Below are positions 18,055 through 26,972 of a DNA stretch of 64,000 nucleotides, in pieces. The DNA lies in contig NZ_BNBR01000002.1 in assembly GCF_014656055.1 (NCBI RefSeq), positions 1,166,062 to 1,230,061 on the forward strand, written 5' to 3'. Numbering within the stretch: position 1 is the stretch's first letter; every line of letters starts with the position of its first letter. A program made the translations under genes and the position numbers. Source of the DNA: Streptomyces griseosporeus. GTDB lineage: Bacteria > Actinomycetota > Actinomycetes > Streptomycetales > Streptomycetaceae. Below the pieces are notes generated by a model. That model was not told the DNA's origin and made no database searches. It saw nothing but the letters and a program-made list of their open reading frames with translations.

Positions 18055-18883
18055 GCACCTTCCCGGCCCGCACGGCGTCGAGGAAGAACAGGACGGCCTG
18101 CTCGATGCCGCGCTGCCGGGCGACCGGCACCCAGTCGCCGCGGCGGCGCACGGTCGGCTGGCCCTTGTGGTCGATGGTCTCGGCGAGGTTGACCACCTGC
18201 CGCTTGGTGTCCTGCCCGGAGACCTCCAGGATCTCCTCGGTGGAGCCGCTGAGCCGGTTCATCACGCCGAGCGCGGTGAAGCCGTCGCCGGCGAGCTGGA
18301 GCACCACGTGGTGCAGCAGGCCGTCCCGGACCCGGGCGCGCACGGTCACGTCGTCGATCTCGCCGGGCACGAGGAAGCGCAGGGTGTCGACGACGTGGAT
18401 GAAGTCGTCGAGGATCATCGAGCGGGGCTCCTCGGGCAGCCCGACGCGGTTCTTCTGCATGACGATCAGCTCGCGCGGATGCTCGGCGCACTGCGCGTAG
18501 CCGGGCGCGAAACGCCGGTTGAAGCCGACGGTGAGGGAGACGTTCCGTTCCTCGGCGAGCGTCACCAGCCGCTCGGAGTCGGCGAGTTCGTAGGCGAGCG
18601 GCTTGTCGACGTAGGTCGGCACGCCCGCTTCGAGGAGCCGGGTGGCGATCTCGGGGTGGGCGGCGGTCGGGGCGTGCACGAACGCCGCGTCCAGGTCCTG
18701 GGCGAGCAGCGCGTCGAGGTCCGCGTGCCGCTGCGCCTGCGGCAGGTGCAGGCCGTCGGCGACCCGGGTGAGCGTGGCCGGGGTGCGGGTCTGCAGGTGC
18801 AGCTCCACCCCCGGCAGCATGCCCAGTACCGGCAGATACGCCTTCTGTGCGATGTCGCCGAGTCCGATGCAGCCGACCTTCAC
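17972..18883 (-). CDS. Gfo/Idh/MocA-family oxidoreductase
   Basis: 303 aa. N-terminal KVGCIGLGDIAQKAYLPVL Rossmann motif and the YVDKPLAYELADSE strand holding the conserved Lys; C-terminal domain shorter than in the 10.8-kb paralogue. NAD(P)-dependent sugar/polyol oxidoreductase family; substrate unknown. GTG at 18883 is preceded by AAGGAG. It lies 10 bp after the FAD monooxygenase stop on the same strand, so the two probably form an operon. The C-terminal codons overlap lnt. Confidence 0.82.
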   Translation of the reverse strand: MKVGCIGLGDIAQKAYLPVLGMLPGVELHLQTRTPATLTRVADGLHLPQAQRHADLDALLAQDLDAAFVHAPTAAHPEIATRLLEAGVPTYVDKPLAYELADSERLVTLAEERNVSLTVGFNRRFAPGYAQCAEHPRELIVMQKNRVGLPEEPRSMILDDFIHVVDTLRFLVPGEIDDVTVRARVRDGLLHHVVLQLAGDGFTALGVMNRLSGSTEEILEVSGQDTKRQVVNLAETIDHKGQPTVRRRGDWVPVARQRGIEQAVLFFLDAVRAGKVLSARDALATHELCERVVRAVRERSSAA

Positions 18884-18893
18884 GGGGGCTCCT

Positions 18894-20078
18894 TCACTGC
18901 GTGTCCGCTCCTGCCTGCACGGCAGCATACGGGGCCTGCGGCGGGCGCCAGTCGGCGATGCCGTCGAAGCCGCGCAGGAACAGGGCGGGGCCCGTGCGGG
19001 AGACGGCGGTGATCAGCGCGTCGCGCACGGCGACGGCGGTACGGCCGCCGGCCATGCTGAGCCGGGCCGCCCGCACGGCCCGGCGGGCGATGGCCGTGGT
19101 GCGGGGGCGGCGGGCGGCGGTGTAGGCGGCGAGGTCGGCACGGTGGTGGGCGAGCACGATCGCGTCCTCGATGGCCTGGTTGCCGCCCTGGCCGAGGCTG
19201 GGCGGCATGGCGTGCGCGGCGTCGCCGAGGAGGACGACCCGGCCGCGGTGGTAGGCGGGCAGCGGCCGGGCGATGTGGTGGACGTCGTGGCGCAGCACGT
19301 CCTCGGCACGGGCGGCGGCGAGGACGGCCGGGATCGGGTCGTGCCAGTCGCCGTACAGCCGCAGCAGCTCGGCCCGTTCGTCGTCCGGCGCCCGGCCGCC
19401 GGCCGGGGCGGTGGCGGCGGCGTAGGCGTAGAGGCGGCCGTCCTTGAGCGGGTGGGTGCCCCAGAGGCGGCCGCGCCCCCACGTCTCGTGCGAGGCGAAC
19501 TCCACGCCGGGCACGGGGAGGACGAGCCGCCAGGTGGTGAACCCCGAGTAGAGGGGCCCGGGATGGTCCGGGAACAGGGCGCGGCGTACGGCGGAGTGGA
19601 TGCCGTCGGCGCCCACCACCAGGTCGGCCTCCAGGTCGCCGTCGGCCGTGGTGACGCGGGCGGGCCGGTGGGTGTCGCCGGGGTCGGCGAGCGTGGCGCG
19701 GGCGCCCGTGCGGACGGCGTCCGGCGGCAGCTGTGCGGCGAGCCGGTCGACGAGCGTGGCCCGGGTGAGCAGGACGAGCGGGCCGCCGAAGCGCTCGGCC
19801 GCGGCCTCGGCGCTGGTGCGGGCGAGCCAGCGCCCGCCGGGGGTGCGCATCCCTCCGTCGCCCTGCCAGGCGGCGAGGCCGCGGATCTCGTCGCCGAGGC
19901 CGATGACGTCCAGCGCGCGCAGGGAGTTGGGGGCGAGCGAGAGGGCCGCGCCGACCGGGGCGAGCGCGGGGGCCCGCTCCAGGACGGTGACCCGCATTCC
20001 GCATCGGTGCAGCGCGACGGCCGCGGTGAGCCCTCCGATACCGCCTCCGACGACGACGGCGTGCGACGACTGCGGCAT
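18894..20078 (-). CDS. FAD-dependent aromatic-type monooxygenase
   Basis: 394 aa. Group A flavoprotein hydroxylase: GGGIGGLTAAVALHR near the N-terminus, the DG motif VVGADGIHSAVRRALF in the middle and GDAAHAMPPSLGQGGNQAIEDA (FAD ribityl site). Oxygenates an aromatic or polyketide-like substrate using NAD(P)H and O2. The ATG at 20078 has AAGGGG upstream; an earlier ATG at 20096 has none. Divergent from a TetR regulator with two matching palindromes between them, so it is probably induced by the regulator's ligand. Confidence 0.85.
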   Translation of the reverse strand: MPQSSHAVVVGGGIGGLTAAVALHRCGMRVTVLERAPALAPVGAALSLAPNSLRALDVIGLGDEIRGLAAWQGDGGMRTPGGRWLARTSAEAAAERFGGPLVLLTRATLVDRLAAQLPPDAVRTGARATLADPGDTHRPARVTTADGDLEADLVVGADGIHSAVRRALFPDHPGPLYSGFTTWRLVLPVPGVEFASHETWGRGRLWGTHPLKDGRLYAYAAATAPAGGRAPDDERAELLRLYGDWHDPIPAVLAAARAEDVLRHDVHHIARPLPAYHRGRVVLLGDAAHAMPPSLGQGGNQAIEDAIVLAHHRADLAAYTAARRPRTTAIARRAVRAARLSMAGGRTAVAVRDALITAVSRTGPALFLRGFDGIADWRPPQAPYAAVQAGADTQ

Positions 20079-20099
20079 GGCCACCCCTTCGGACATCCA

Positions 20100-20151
20100 G
20101 GGTCACTACGTCTGTAGTGACCCGAGACTCCGACTGTACTACGGATGTAGT
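20100..20151. promoter_or_regulatory. Paired TetR operators (ACTAC-N4-GTAGT)
   Basis: Site 1: GGGTCACTAC-N4-GTAGTGACCC, perfect 10-bp arms (20100-20109 and 20114-20123). Site 2: ACTAC-N4-GTAGT (20138-20151 region), centre 33 bp from the first, about three helical turns. A minus-strand -10 candidate TACAGT (20134-20139) for the monooxygenase sits beside site 2. Confidence 0.75.
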
Positions 20152-20182
20152 GCGTGCGTCGGGCGCGGGTAGGTTGGCCTCC

Positions 20183-20776
20183 ATGCCCGCACGCACCCCC
20201 ACCGGCACCGGCCGCGCCGACCTCGTGGCCGACACCGCCCTCGCCCTGCTCGCCGCGCGCGGCATGCGCGGCCTGACCCACCGGGCCGTCGACGAGGCGG
20301 CCGGGCTGCCGCCGGGCTCCACGTCCAACGTGGCCCGCACCCGGCAGGCGCTGCTGGAACTCGCCGTACGACGGCTCGCCGACCGCGAGGCGCGGGTGCT
20401 GGGGCTGCACGAGATGCCGGACCCGCGCGACGGCCTCGACGCACTCGTGGACGCCCTCGCCCTGGCCGCCCACCGGGCGCTGACCGGCAACCGCGAACTG
20501 ACCCTCGCCCGCTACGAGCTGGCCCTGGAGGCGACCCGGCGCCCCGAGCTGCGGACCTACTTCGACGCGACCGGCCACCGCTTCCGCGACCAGCTCACCG
20601 GCCTGGTCACCGCGCTGGGCTCCACCGACCCCGCCCGGCACACCCTGTCCCTGGTCGCCTGGGCGGACGGGCTGATGTTCTCCTGCGTCGCCGGGTCCTA
20701 CAACGCCGAGGCCCCGAGCCCGGACGAGCTGCGTCAAGGGCTGCGCGAACTGCTCCACGGAATGCTGAACGGCTGA
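20183..20776 (+). CDS. TetR-family transcriptional regulator
   Basis: 197 aa. N-terminal helix-turn-helix: LVADTALALLAARGMRGLTHRAVDEAAGLPPGSTSNVARTRQALL (about residues 13-57), followed by the all-helical ligand domain. Start at 20183 from TAGGTT seven bases upstream (leaderless). Presumably represses itself and the divergent FAD monooxygenase through the two palindromes in the 100-bp gap. Confidence 0.87.
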   Translation: MPARTPTGTGRADLVADTALALLAARGMRGLTHRAVDEAAGLPPGSTSNVARTRQALLELAVRRLADREARVLGLHEMPDPRDGLDALVDALALAAHRALTGNRELTLARYELALEATRRPELRTYFDATGHRFRDQLTGLVTALGSTDPARHTLSLVAWADGLMFSCVAGSYNAEAPSPDELRQGLRELLHGMLNG

Positions 20777-20819
20777 AAGCTCCTGGCAGGGACCGGAGTT
20801 GACGGGCAGGATGCGGGCC

Positions 20820-21335
20820 ATGACGACGAGCGAACGCCCGCAGCCTTCGACCACCGCCGACGAACGCACCATGCTGGAGGGCTGGCTGGACTACCACCGC
20901 CGGACCCTGGCGTGGAAGTGCGAGGGCCTCAGCGAGGCCCAGCTCAGGACCGCCGCCGTGGAGCCGTCCGAGCTGTCCCTGATGGGGCTGGTGCGGCACA
21001 TGGCGGAGGTGGAGCGGATCTGGTTCCGCAGGACCCTGGTGAACGAGGACCTGGGGCCGATCTACTTCAGCGACGAGGACCCGGACGGCGAGTTCCACCT
21101 CACCGACGCGGACACCTGGACAGAGGCCTACGCCACCTGGCAGGCCGAGATCGAGATCGCCCGGCGCAACGCGGCCCGCTTCGGCCTGGACGACCTCACC
21201 GAGGGCCGGCACCGGCGGACCGGCGCCCAGTACAACCTGCGCTGGCTGTACACCCACATGATCGAGGAGTACGCCCGGCACAACGGCCACGCGGACCTGA
21301 TCCGGGAGCGCATCGACGGCGCCACGGGCTACTGA
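20820..21335 (+). CDS. DinB-like DUF664 protein
   Basis: 171 aa four-helix bundle with MLEGWLDYHRRTLAWKCEGL, VRHMAEVERIWFRR and MIEEYARHNGHADLIRE; the three His of the DinB metal site fall at the expected places (H in YHRR or RHMAEVE, and HNGHAD). Actinobacterial members are metal- and possibly mycothiol-dependent transferases. Not a DNA polymerase despite the family name. CAGGAT lies seven bases before the ATG. Confidence 0.8.
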   Translation: MTTSERPQPSTTADERTMLEGWLDYHRRTLAWKCEGLSEAQLRTAAVEPSELSLMGLVRHMAEVERIWFRRTLVNEDLGPIYFSDEDPDGEFHLTDADTWTEAYATWQAEIEIARRNAARFGLDDLTEGRHRRTGAQYNLRWLYTHMIEEYARHNGHADLIRERIDGATGY

Positions 21336-21439
21336 CGTCAGCGGCGGCGAGCGCGAACCCCTCCCCCAGGGGACGGAGATCACCCGTGTGGGGCATCGTG
21401 CGCCTGTCCGCTGTCCAAGGCGGGGGCCGAACCAGCAGA

Positions 21440-21949
21440 GTGACGCGGGTGCATCGAACGACGACCACCGCAACGCTCCTGGTCACCGTGGCCGTCTCGG
21501 CCCTCGCCGGCTGTGTGACGGTCCAGCGCCCGCCCGTCTCCGGGCCGCGGACTCCGCCGTCCGGGGCGTCCGCCCCGTCCGTGCCGTCCGTGCCCCGGCC
21601 GGACGGCTCGGCCGAGCCGCAGATCGTCCAGGCACCGGCCCGCGAGGCGCTCGAACTGGCCGGCCCGTCCCGGCGGGCCGAGCCGGGGACCGACGACCCG
21701 GAACCGGCGCGGCCGGCCGCCCCCCGCTCCCGGGCCCCGCACACCCCGCCCCACCCCCGGCCGCAGGAGCGGAACCCCGGGCAGGGGCACGACCGGCGGC
21801 CCCCGCGGGTCGACCTGCCGGACGTCGCCGAGCCGGCGCACGGCACCGTCCCCGAGAACACCGACGTCTGCGCCCTCGGCAAGCGGTACGGCGGCTGGCG
21901 CGCGGACAGCACCGAGGCCCGGGTCTGCGCACAGACCTACGGCCACTGA
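21440..21949 (+). CDS. Small Pro-rich lipoprotein
   Basis: 169 aa. Basic start, hydrophobic segment and lipobox VSALAGC (lipidated Cys about residue 25), then a long Pro/Arg/Ala-rich disordered tail and a short C-terminal segment DVCALGKRYGGWRADSTEARVCAQTYGH with two Cys. Exported and membrane-anchored. GTG at 21440 or 21449 could be used; no clear ribosome site decides. No family recognised. Confidence 0.6.
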   Translation: MTRVHRTTTTATLLVTVAVSALAGCVTVQRPPVSGPRTPPSGASAPSVPSVPRPDGSAEPQIVQAPAREALELAGPSRRAEPGTDDPEPARPAAPRSRAPHTPPHPRPQERNPGQGHDRRPPRVDLPDVAEPAHGTVPENTDVCALGKRYGGWRADSTEARVCAQTYGH

Positions 21950-21961
21950 GCGCCGGTCCGG

Positions 21962-22444
21962 TCAGCCGCGGCCCTCGCCCAGCCGCAGCTCCATCCGCCG
22001 GATGGCCGCCCGGACGCCGTCGCCGTAGCTGTCGTCGGCGAGCGCGTCGGCGGCGCCCCGGGCGCGGCGCAGGTGCACGCGGGCGGCGTCCGCCCGGCCC
22101 AGCCTGACGTAGTCGGCGGCCAGGTTGAGGTGCAGCGAGGGGTAGAGCGCCCGGGCGGCGGGCGCCCCCTCGTGACGGTCGAGGCGGTCGCCGGTCAGCT
22201 CCTCGGCCGCCGTCAGCGCCCGCAGGTCCCAGGCCAGTTCGTCCTCCGGATCGTCCTGGGTGTCGGCGAGGTAGTGGGCGAGGGTGCAGCGGTGCAGCGG
22301 GTCGCCGTCCGCCCCCAGCTCCGTCCACAGGTCCAGGAAGCGGCGCCGGGCCTCCTCGCGGTCACCGCCGTGGTGCAACATCACGACCTGCCCGATCCGT
22401 GTCAGCACGGCGTCCTGCGCCGCCTGCCCCTGTCGCTCCGCCAC
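21962..22444 (-). CDS. TPR-like helical protein
   Basis: 160 aa, all-helical, with repeated patterns HHGGDREEARRRFLDLW, LHLNLAADYVRLGRADAARVHLRRA and AIRRMELRL resembling tetratricopeptide helices. Probably a cytoplasmic binding/scaffold protein. Start GTG at 22444 follows GGAGGG. Function unknown. Confidence 0.65.
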   Translation of the reverse strand: MAERQGQAAQDAVLTRIGQVVMLHHGGDREEARRRFLDLWTELGADGDPLHRCTLAHYLADTQDDPEDELAWDLRALTAAEELTGDRLDRHEGAPAARALYPSLHLNLAADYVRLGRADAARVHLRRARGAADALADDSYGDGVRAAIRRMELRLGEGRG

Positions 22445-22586
22445 GGTGTCCCTCCGGGCCGTCGGCAATGATCCACTCCCGACGCTAACCGCCGCCCCCG
22501 GCATTCCCGCTCAGGCGACGCCGGTGGAACGGCGGACGCGGTGGCCACCCGGCTCAGCGGTGGCGGCGGCCGGGCGGCGGCACGTC

Positions 22587-23270
22587 TCAGCCCAGGTCCG
22601 GGATCCGCCAGTCGATCGGGTCGTGACCCTGGCGGGCGACCGCCTCGTTGATCTGGGTGAACGGGCGGGAGCCGAAGAACTTCTTCGCCGACAGCGGCGA
22701 GGGGTGGGCGCCCTTGACGACCACGTGCCGGCTCTCGTCGATCAGCGGGAGCTTCTTCTGCGCGTAGTTCCCCCACAGCACGAAGACCGCCGGGTCGGGC
22801 CGGTCGGCCACCGCGCGGATCACCGCGTCGGTGAACTTCTCCCAGCCCTTGCCCTTGTGCGAGTTGGCCTCACCCGCGCGGACGGTCAGCACCGCGTTGA
22901 GCAGCAGCACGCCCTGCCGGGCCCACGGCATGAGGTAGCCGTTGTCCGGGACCGGCGTGCCCAGCTCCTCGTGCATCTCCTTGTAGATGTTGCGCAGCGA
23001 CGGCGGGATCCGCACGCCGGGGCGGACGGAGAAGCACAGGCCGTGGCCCTGACCCTCGCCGTGGTACGGGTCCTGGCCGAGGATCAGCACCTTGACCTGG
23101 TCGTACGGCGTCGCCTCCAGCGCGGCGAAGACCTCCTCGCGGGGCGGATAGACGGGACCCTTCGCCCGCTCCTCCTCGACGAACTCCGTCAGCTCCTTGA
23201 AGTAGGGCTGCTGCAGCTCGTCACCCAGGACCCCGCGCCAGGACTCGGGCAGCATGGCGATGTCGGTCAC
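22587..23270 (-). CDS. ung: Uracil-DNA glycosylase
   Basis: 227 aa family 1 UDG removing uracil from DNA. Catalytic motif GQDPYHGEGQGHGLCF (Asp in DPYH), uracil-binding LLLNAVLTVR and DNA-intercalation loop GAHPSPLSAKKFFG are intact. Start GTG at 23270, preceded by AAGGAC at eight bases, gives the usual N-terminus (TDIAMLPESWRGVLGDEL); an ATG at 23306 is only three bases after the -10 and is disfavoured. The promoter carries a near-perfect RecA-independent damage motif. Confidence 0.95.
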   Translation of the reverse strand: MTDIAMLPESWRGVLGDELQQPYFKELTEFVEEERAKGPVYPPREEVFAALEATPYDQVKVLILGQDPYHGEGQGHGLCFSVRPGVRIPPSLRNIYKEMHEELGTPVPDNGYLMPWARQGVLLLNAVLTVRAGEANSHKGKGWEKFTDAVIRAVADRPDPAVFVLWGNYAQKKLPLIDESRHVVVKGAHPSPLSAKKFFGSRPFTQINEAVARQGHDPIDWRIPDLG

Positions 23271-23309
23271 GTCAACGTCCTTATGTCGTACGGTCGCTTC
23301 CGGCATCAG

Positions 23310-23332
23310 AACCTACAGGCGACCACTGACAA
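23310..23332 (-). promoter_or_regulatory. PafBC/RecA-NDp-type promoter of ung
   Basis: On the minus strand TTGTCAGTG (plus 23324-23332), N8, TAGGTT (23310-23315): a full match to the TTGTCRGTG-N8-TANNNT damage promoter. Confidence 0.75.
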
Positions 23333-23365
23333 CGCTCCCCCCGGTCCGCCCCGGGGGGGGGGAGG

Positions 23366-24949
23366 TCACCAGCTGGTCTTGCGGGACAGCTCCCACATCA
23401 TCATGATCGTCGACGGGTCGAGGGCCCGCTCACCGCCGGAGATGTCCTCGCTCTCGGCGATGTACTGCTTGCCCTGCCACAGCGGCAGCAGCCGCGCGTC
23501 GTCGACCAGGATCTGCTGGGCCTGCTCGAACTCCTTGACCACGTTGGCGCGGTCGCTCTCACGGCGCGAGCGCGGCAGCAGCACCCCGGTGATCTGGGGC
23601 TCCGGGTACGGCGTACCGAGGGCGTTCTGCTCGCCGACGAACGGCGCGATGAAGTTCTCGGCGTCGGGGAAGTCCGGGAACCAGCCACGGCCGAAGACCG
23701 GGTACTCGCCCTTCTGGTAGCCCTCGACGTACGACTTCCAGGGCCGGCTCTTCAGCGTGATGGTGAACAGGCCGGAGCCCTCCAGCTGCCGCTTCAGCTC
23801 GGCGAACTCCACGGCGGTCTCGGAGCCGTAGCGGTCGGTGGTGAACCAGAGGGTGAGCGGGACGGGCTCGGTGATGCCGGCCTCGCGGAGCGTCTTGCGG
23901 GCCTTGTCGGGGTCCGGGTCGCCGTAGGAGTCGAAGAAGCCGGTGGTGTGGCCGGTCAGGCCCTTGGGGACCATGGAGTACAGCGGGTCCACGGTGTCCT
24001 TGTAGACCTTGTGCGCGATGGCCGCGCGGTCGACGACCTGGGCGACGGCCTTGCGCACGGCCGGCTTGCGGGCCCAGGGGTCCTTGGGGTTGAACACCAG
24101 GTAGTTGATGTCGGTCCCGGCGCCCTCGACCAGCTGGATCGCCTCGCCCGGGTCCTTGTGCTGCAGCTCGACGATGTCGTCGGCGGCCAGACCGCGGTAG
24201 GTCAGGTCGATCTCCTTGGCGCGTAGCGCCTTCACCATGGAGTCGGAGTCCTGGAAGTAGCGGATGGTGACCGCGTTGTTCCGGCGCTCGGCGAAGCCCT
24301 TGTAGTGCTCGTTCTCCACGAGGTCGGCCTTCTGGCCCTCCTCGTAGCCGTCCAGCGTGTACGGGCCGGACCCGGTGACGTGACCGTCCTTGCGCAGGGC
24401 GTCGGCCGGGTACTCGGCGGGGTCCACGATCGACATCGCCGGCGTGGCGAGGACGAACGGGAAGGTGGCGTCGGGCTGGTTGAGGTGGAAGACCACCTCG
24501 TTCTCGCCCTGCGTCTCCACGGAGTCCAGGCTGCCGAGCAGTCCGGCGGGGCCGCCGGGCACGTCGATCTTCCTGATCCGGTCGATGGAGTACTTGACCG
24601 CCTTCGCGTCCAGCGTGTCACCGTCGGAGAACTTCATGCCCGACCGCAGCTTGCAGCGGTAGGTGCGGTTGGTGTCGTCGGTGAAGGAGCAGCTCTCGGC
24701 CGCGTCCGGCTGGGGCGTCGTCGCGCCCTGCGGGTACGCCAGCAGCGTCTGGTAGATGTTGCGGAAGAGCTCCCATGAGCCGTCCCAGGACGCGGCGGGA
24801 TCGAGCGTGCTGGGCGCGCTGGTCGTCCCCACGACAATCGGCCCCGCGTCGGCGGAGTCGTCGTCCGACAGGAGGCCGCATCCGGCCACCAGGGAGGATA
24901 TGGAAGCGATCGCCGCCAATTGCCGCAGGCATCGGTTCCGGTTGAACAC
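23366..24949 (-). CDS. ABC transporter substrate-binding lipoprotein, family 5
   Basis: 527 aa. Signal peptide with lipobox SSLVAGC, then the SBP_bac_5 domain used for di/oligopeptides, nickel or related solutes: VVGTTSAPSTLDPAASWDGS near the mature N-terminus, YRCKLRSGMKFSDGDTLDAKAVKYS (family signature region) and RKAVAQVVDRAAIAHKVY. No permease or ATPase gene is adjacent, so it either serves distant components or acts as a receptor. GTG at 24949 lies seven bases after GGAG. A minus-strand TATGGT about 45 bases upstream is a possible -10. Confidence 0.88.
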   Translation of the reverse strand: MFNRNRCLRQLAAIASISSLVAGCGLLSDDDSADAGPIVVGTTSAPSTLDPAASWDGSWELFRNIYQTLLAYPQGATTPQPDAAESCSFTDDTNRTYRCKLRSGMKFSDGDTLDAKAVKYSIDRIRKIDVPGGPAGLLGSLDSVETQGENEVVFHLNQPDATFPFVLATPAMSIVDPAEYPADALRKDGHVTGSGPYTLDGYEEGQKADLVENEHYKGFAERRNNAVTIRYFQDSDSMVKALRAKEIDLTYRGLAADDIVELQHKDPGEAIQLVEGAGTDINYLVFNPKDPWARKPAVRKAVAQVVDRAAIAHKVYKDTVDPLYSMVPKGLTGHTTGFFDSYGDPDPDKARKTLREAGITEPVPLTLWFTTDRYGSETAVEFAELKRQLEGSGLFTITLKSRPWKSYVEGYQKGEYPVFGRGWFPDFPDAENFIAPFVGEQNALGTPYPEPQITGVLLPRSRRESDRANVVKEFEQAQQILVDDARLLPLWQGKQYIAESEDISGGERALDPSTIMMMWELSRKTSW

Positions 24950-25190
24950 GCGCACGCTCCTCGATCTGCCATACCAAGGGTCGGCAGACCATACCGCAGT
25001 GACACGCCGATTGACTCCGCTTCTCACCCTGCGGTTGAACACCTTGTTGATCCCGACGGCGCCGACGAGGTGAGAAAGGCGTGACGACAGCGGGGTGACG
25101 ACGTTGTCAGCGGGCTGTGCGCCGGCCGTCGGCCCGCCGGACACGGGCGCCGCTGGTGTCCAGCGGCGCCCGTGCGGAACGCGGTCGCGG

Positions 25191-25958
25191 TCAGGCCACG
25201 CCGGCATTGAGGAAGATGCCGCCGTCCACGACGAGCGTCTGCCCCGTGATCCAGTCGGACTGCTCCGAGGTCAGGAACGCGGCGGCGCCGCCGATGTCGG
25301 AGGGAACGCCGAGCCGCTTGAGGGGGTAGGCCGCGGCGGCCTCCTCCTCCCGGCCCTCGTACAGGGCTTGCGCGAACTTGGTCTTCACCACGGCCGGGGC
25401 GATGGCGTTGACCCGCACCTTCGGCGCGAACTCGTGCGCCAGCTGGATCGTCAGGTTGATCATCGCGGCCTTGCTCACGCCGTACGCGCCGATGAACGGC
25501 GAGGGCGCGAGGCCCGCGACGGAGGCGATGTTGACGATCGCGCCGCCGTTGTCCTTCTGCCAGGCGTGCCAGGTGCGCTGGGCGAAGCCGAGCGCCGAGA
25601 TCACGTTGGTCTCGAACACCTTGCGGGCGACGTTCAGGTCGAGATCGGCGATCGGCCCGAACACCGGGTTGGTCCCGGCGTTGTTGACCAGGTAGTCGAC
25701 CCGGCCGAAGGCCTCCATCGTGCGCTCGACGGCCTCGGCCTGGTGGGCCTCGTCGTGCGCCTTGCCGGCGACGGCGATGACGCGGTCGGCGCCGAGCTTC
25801 TCGACGGCCTCCTTCAGGGCGTCCTCGCCCCGGCCGGTGATGCAGACGCGGTCACCGCGGGCGACGAGCGCCTCGGCGACGCCGTAGCCGATGCCGCGGC
25901 TGGCGCCGGTGACGAGGGCGACCTTGCCCGACAGCTCGGGGAGTTCCACGGAAGTCAT
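25191..25958 (-). CDS. SDR-family oxidoreductase
   Basis: 255 aa. TGASRGIGYGVAEAL, NNAGTNPVFG, Ser in NIASVAGLAPSP and YGVSKAAM (Tyr-x3-Lys), C-terminal WITGQTLVVDGGIF. FabG-like ketoacyl/alcohol oxidoreductase. Second gene of a two-SDR operon, 13 bp after the FabG stop, with GGGACG before its ATG. The pair likely acts in the same fatty-acid or acyl-CoA route. Confidence 0.88.
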   Translation of the reverse strand: MTSVELPELSGKVALVTGASRGIGYGVAEALVARGDRVCITGRGEDALKEAVEKLGADRVIAVAGKAHDEAHQAEAVERTMEAFGRVDYLVNNAGTNPVFGPIADLDLNVARKVFETNVISALGFAQRTWHAWQKDNGGAIVNIASVAGLAPSPFIGAYGVSKAAMINLTIQLAHEFAPKVRVNAIAPAVVKTKFAQALYEGREEEAAAAYPLKRLGVPSDIGGAAAFLTSEQSDWITGQTLVVDGGIFLNAGVA

Positions 25959-25971
25959 GTGCTTTCGTCCC

Positions 25972-26733
25972 TTAGTTGAGGGGGCCGCCGGCCACGTACA
26001 GGACCTGGCCGGAGACGAAGCCGGCCGCCTCGCCCGTGAAGAAGGCGACGGCGTTGGCGATGTCCTCGGGCTCGCCGACGCGCGCCACCGGGATCTGCGT
26101 GGCGGCCGCGGCCTTGAACTCCTCGAAGCCCATGCCGACGCGGTCGGCGGTGGCCTTCGTCATCTCGGTGGCGATGAAGCCGGGGGCGACGGCGTTGGCG
26201 GTGATGCCGAACTTGCCGAGCTCCTTGGCGAGGGTCTTGGTGAAGCCCTGCAGACCGGCCTTGGCGGCGGAGTAGTTGACCTGGCCGCGGTTGCCGAGCG
26301 CGGAGGAGGACGAGAGGTTCACGATCCGGCCGAACCCGGCGTCCACCATGTGCTTCTGGCAGGCCCGGGTCATCAGGAAGGACCCGCGCAGGTGCACGTT
26401 CATGACGGTGTCCCAGTCCGAGACGCTCATCTTGAACAGCAGGTTGTCGCGGAGCACGCCCGCGTTGTTGACCAGGATCGTCGGCGCGCCGAGCTCCTGG
26501 GCGATGCGGGCGATGGCCGCCTCGACCTGGGCCTCGTCGGAGACGTCGGCGCCGACGGCGATGGCCCGGCCGCCCGCGGCGGTGATCTTCTCGACGGTGT
26601 CCTTGCAGGCGGCCTCGTCGAGGTCGATCACCGCGACGGCGCGGCCCTCGGCGGCCAGTCGGACGGCGGTGGCGGCGCCGATGCCGCGCGCCGCACCGGT
26701 GACTACGGCGACCCGCTGCTCAGTGGTGGACAT
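25972..26733 (-). CDS. 3-oxoacyl-ACP reductase-type SDR
   Basis: 253 aa. TGAARGIGAATAVRL, NNAGVLRDNLLFKM, Ser in NLSSSSALGNRGQ and NYSAAKAGLQG, and FVSGQVLYVAGGPLN at the end. The MRDNLLFKM-like segment and length match FabG paralogues that reduce 3-oxoacyl-ACP or -CoA. Start 26733 follows GAGGAG. First gene of the SDR pair; a palindrome TGAGCGACCGCTTA upstream suggests TetR-type control. Close relatives in Streptomyces are annotated fabG3-like, but I do not assign a symbol. Confidence 0.87.
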   Translation of the reverse strand: MSTTEQRVAVVTGAARGIGAATAVRLAAEGRAVAVIDLDEAACKDTVEKITAAGGRAIAVGADVSDEAQVEAAIARIAQELGAPTILVNNAGVLRDNLLFKMSVSDWDTVMNVHLRGSFLMTRACQKHMVDAGFGRIVNLSSSSALGNRGQVNYSAAKAGLQGFTKTLAKELGKFGITANAVAPGFIATEMTKATADRVGMGFEEFKAAAATQIPVARVGEPEDIANAVAFFTGEAAGFVSGQVLYVAGGPLN

Positions 26734-26774
26734 GGCTGATGTTCTCCTCGCCCTTGAGAATGTGCGCCCGTTGG

Positions 26775-26788
26775 TGAGCGACCGCTTA
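26775..26788. promoter_or_regulatory. Possible TetR-type operator upstream of the SDR operon
   Basis: TGAGCGACCGCTTA: AGCG and CGCT arms around a 2-bp centre, outer T/A also paired, one mismatch. It lies about 45 bp upstream of the first SDR start. Confidence 0.35.
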
Positions 26789-26940
26789 GTACCTTCAGCA
26801 GACGTGACGCTAGAAGCCCTGGCACGCGGTGTCAACGGCACACCGACCCTGTGTGATCCATTACCTGCGCCGGGCCCGCTCCACCACTCGTACGGCCCAC
26901 ACCCGCGCGCCGCCGCGGCACCTGGCTCCTAGCGTCGAAG

Positions 26941-26958
26941 CCGGGCCTACATGCCCGG
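26941..26958 (+). promoter_or_regulatory. Hairpin in the 5' UTR of the Excalibur gene
   Basis: CCGGGC (26941-26946) pairs with GCCCGG (26953-26958) over a 6-base loop, only a few bases before the AAAGGAGG ribosome site. It could tune initiation or be part of the divergent promoter region. Confidence 0.35.
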
Positions 26959-26972
26959 AAAGGAGGCGTTCC

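Noticed and set aside
23270..23306. Longer Ung starting at 23306
   Set aside because: The ATG lies three bases after the -10, while GTG at 23270 has AAGGAC and the family N-terminus.
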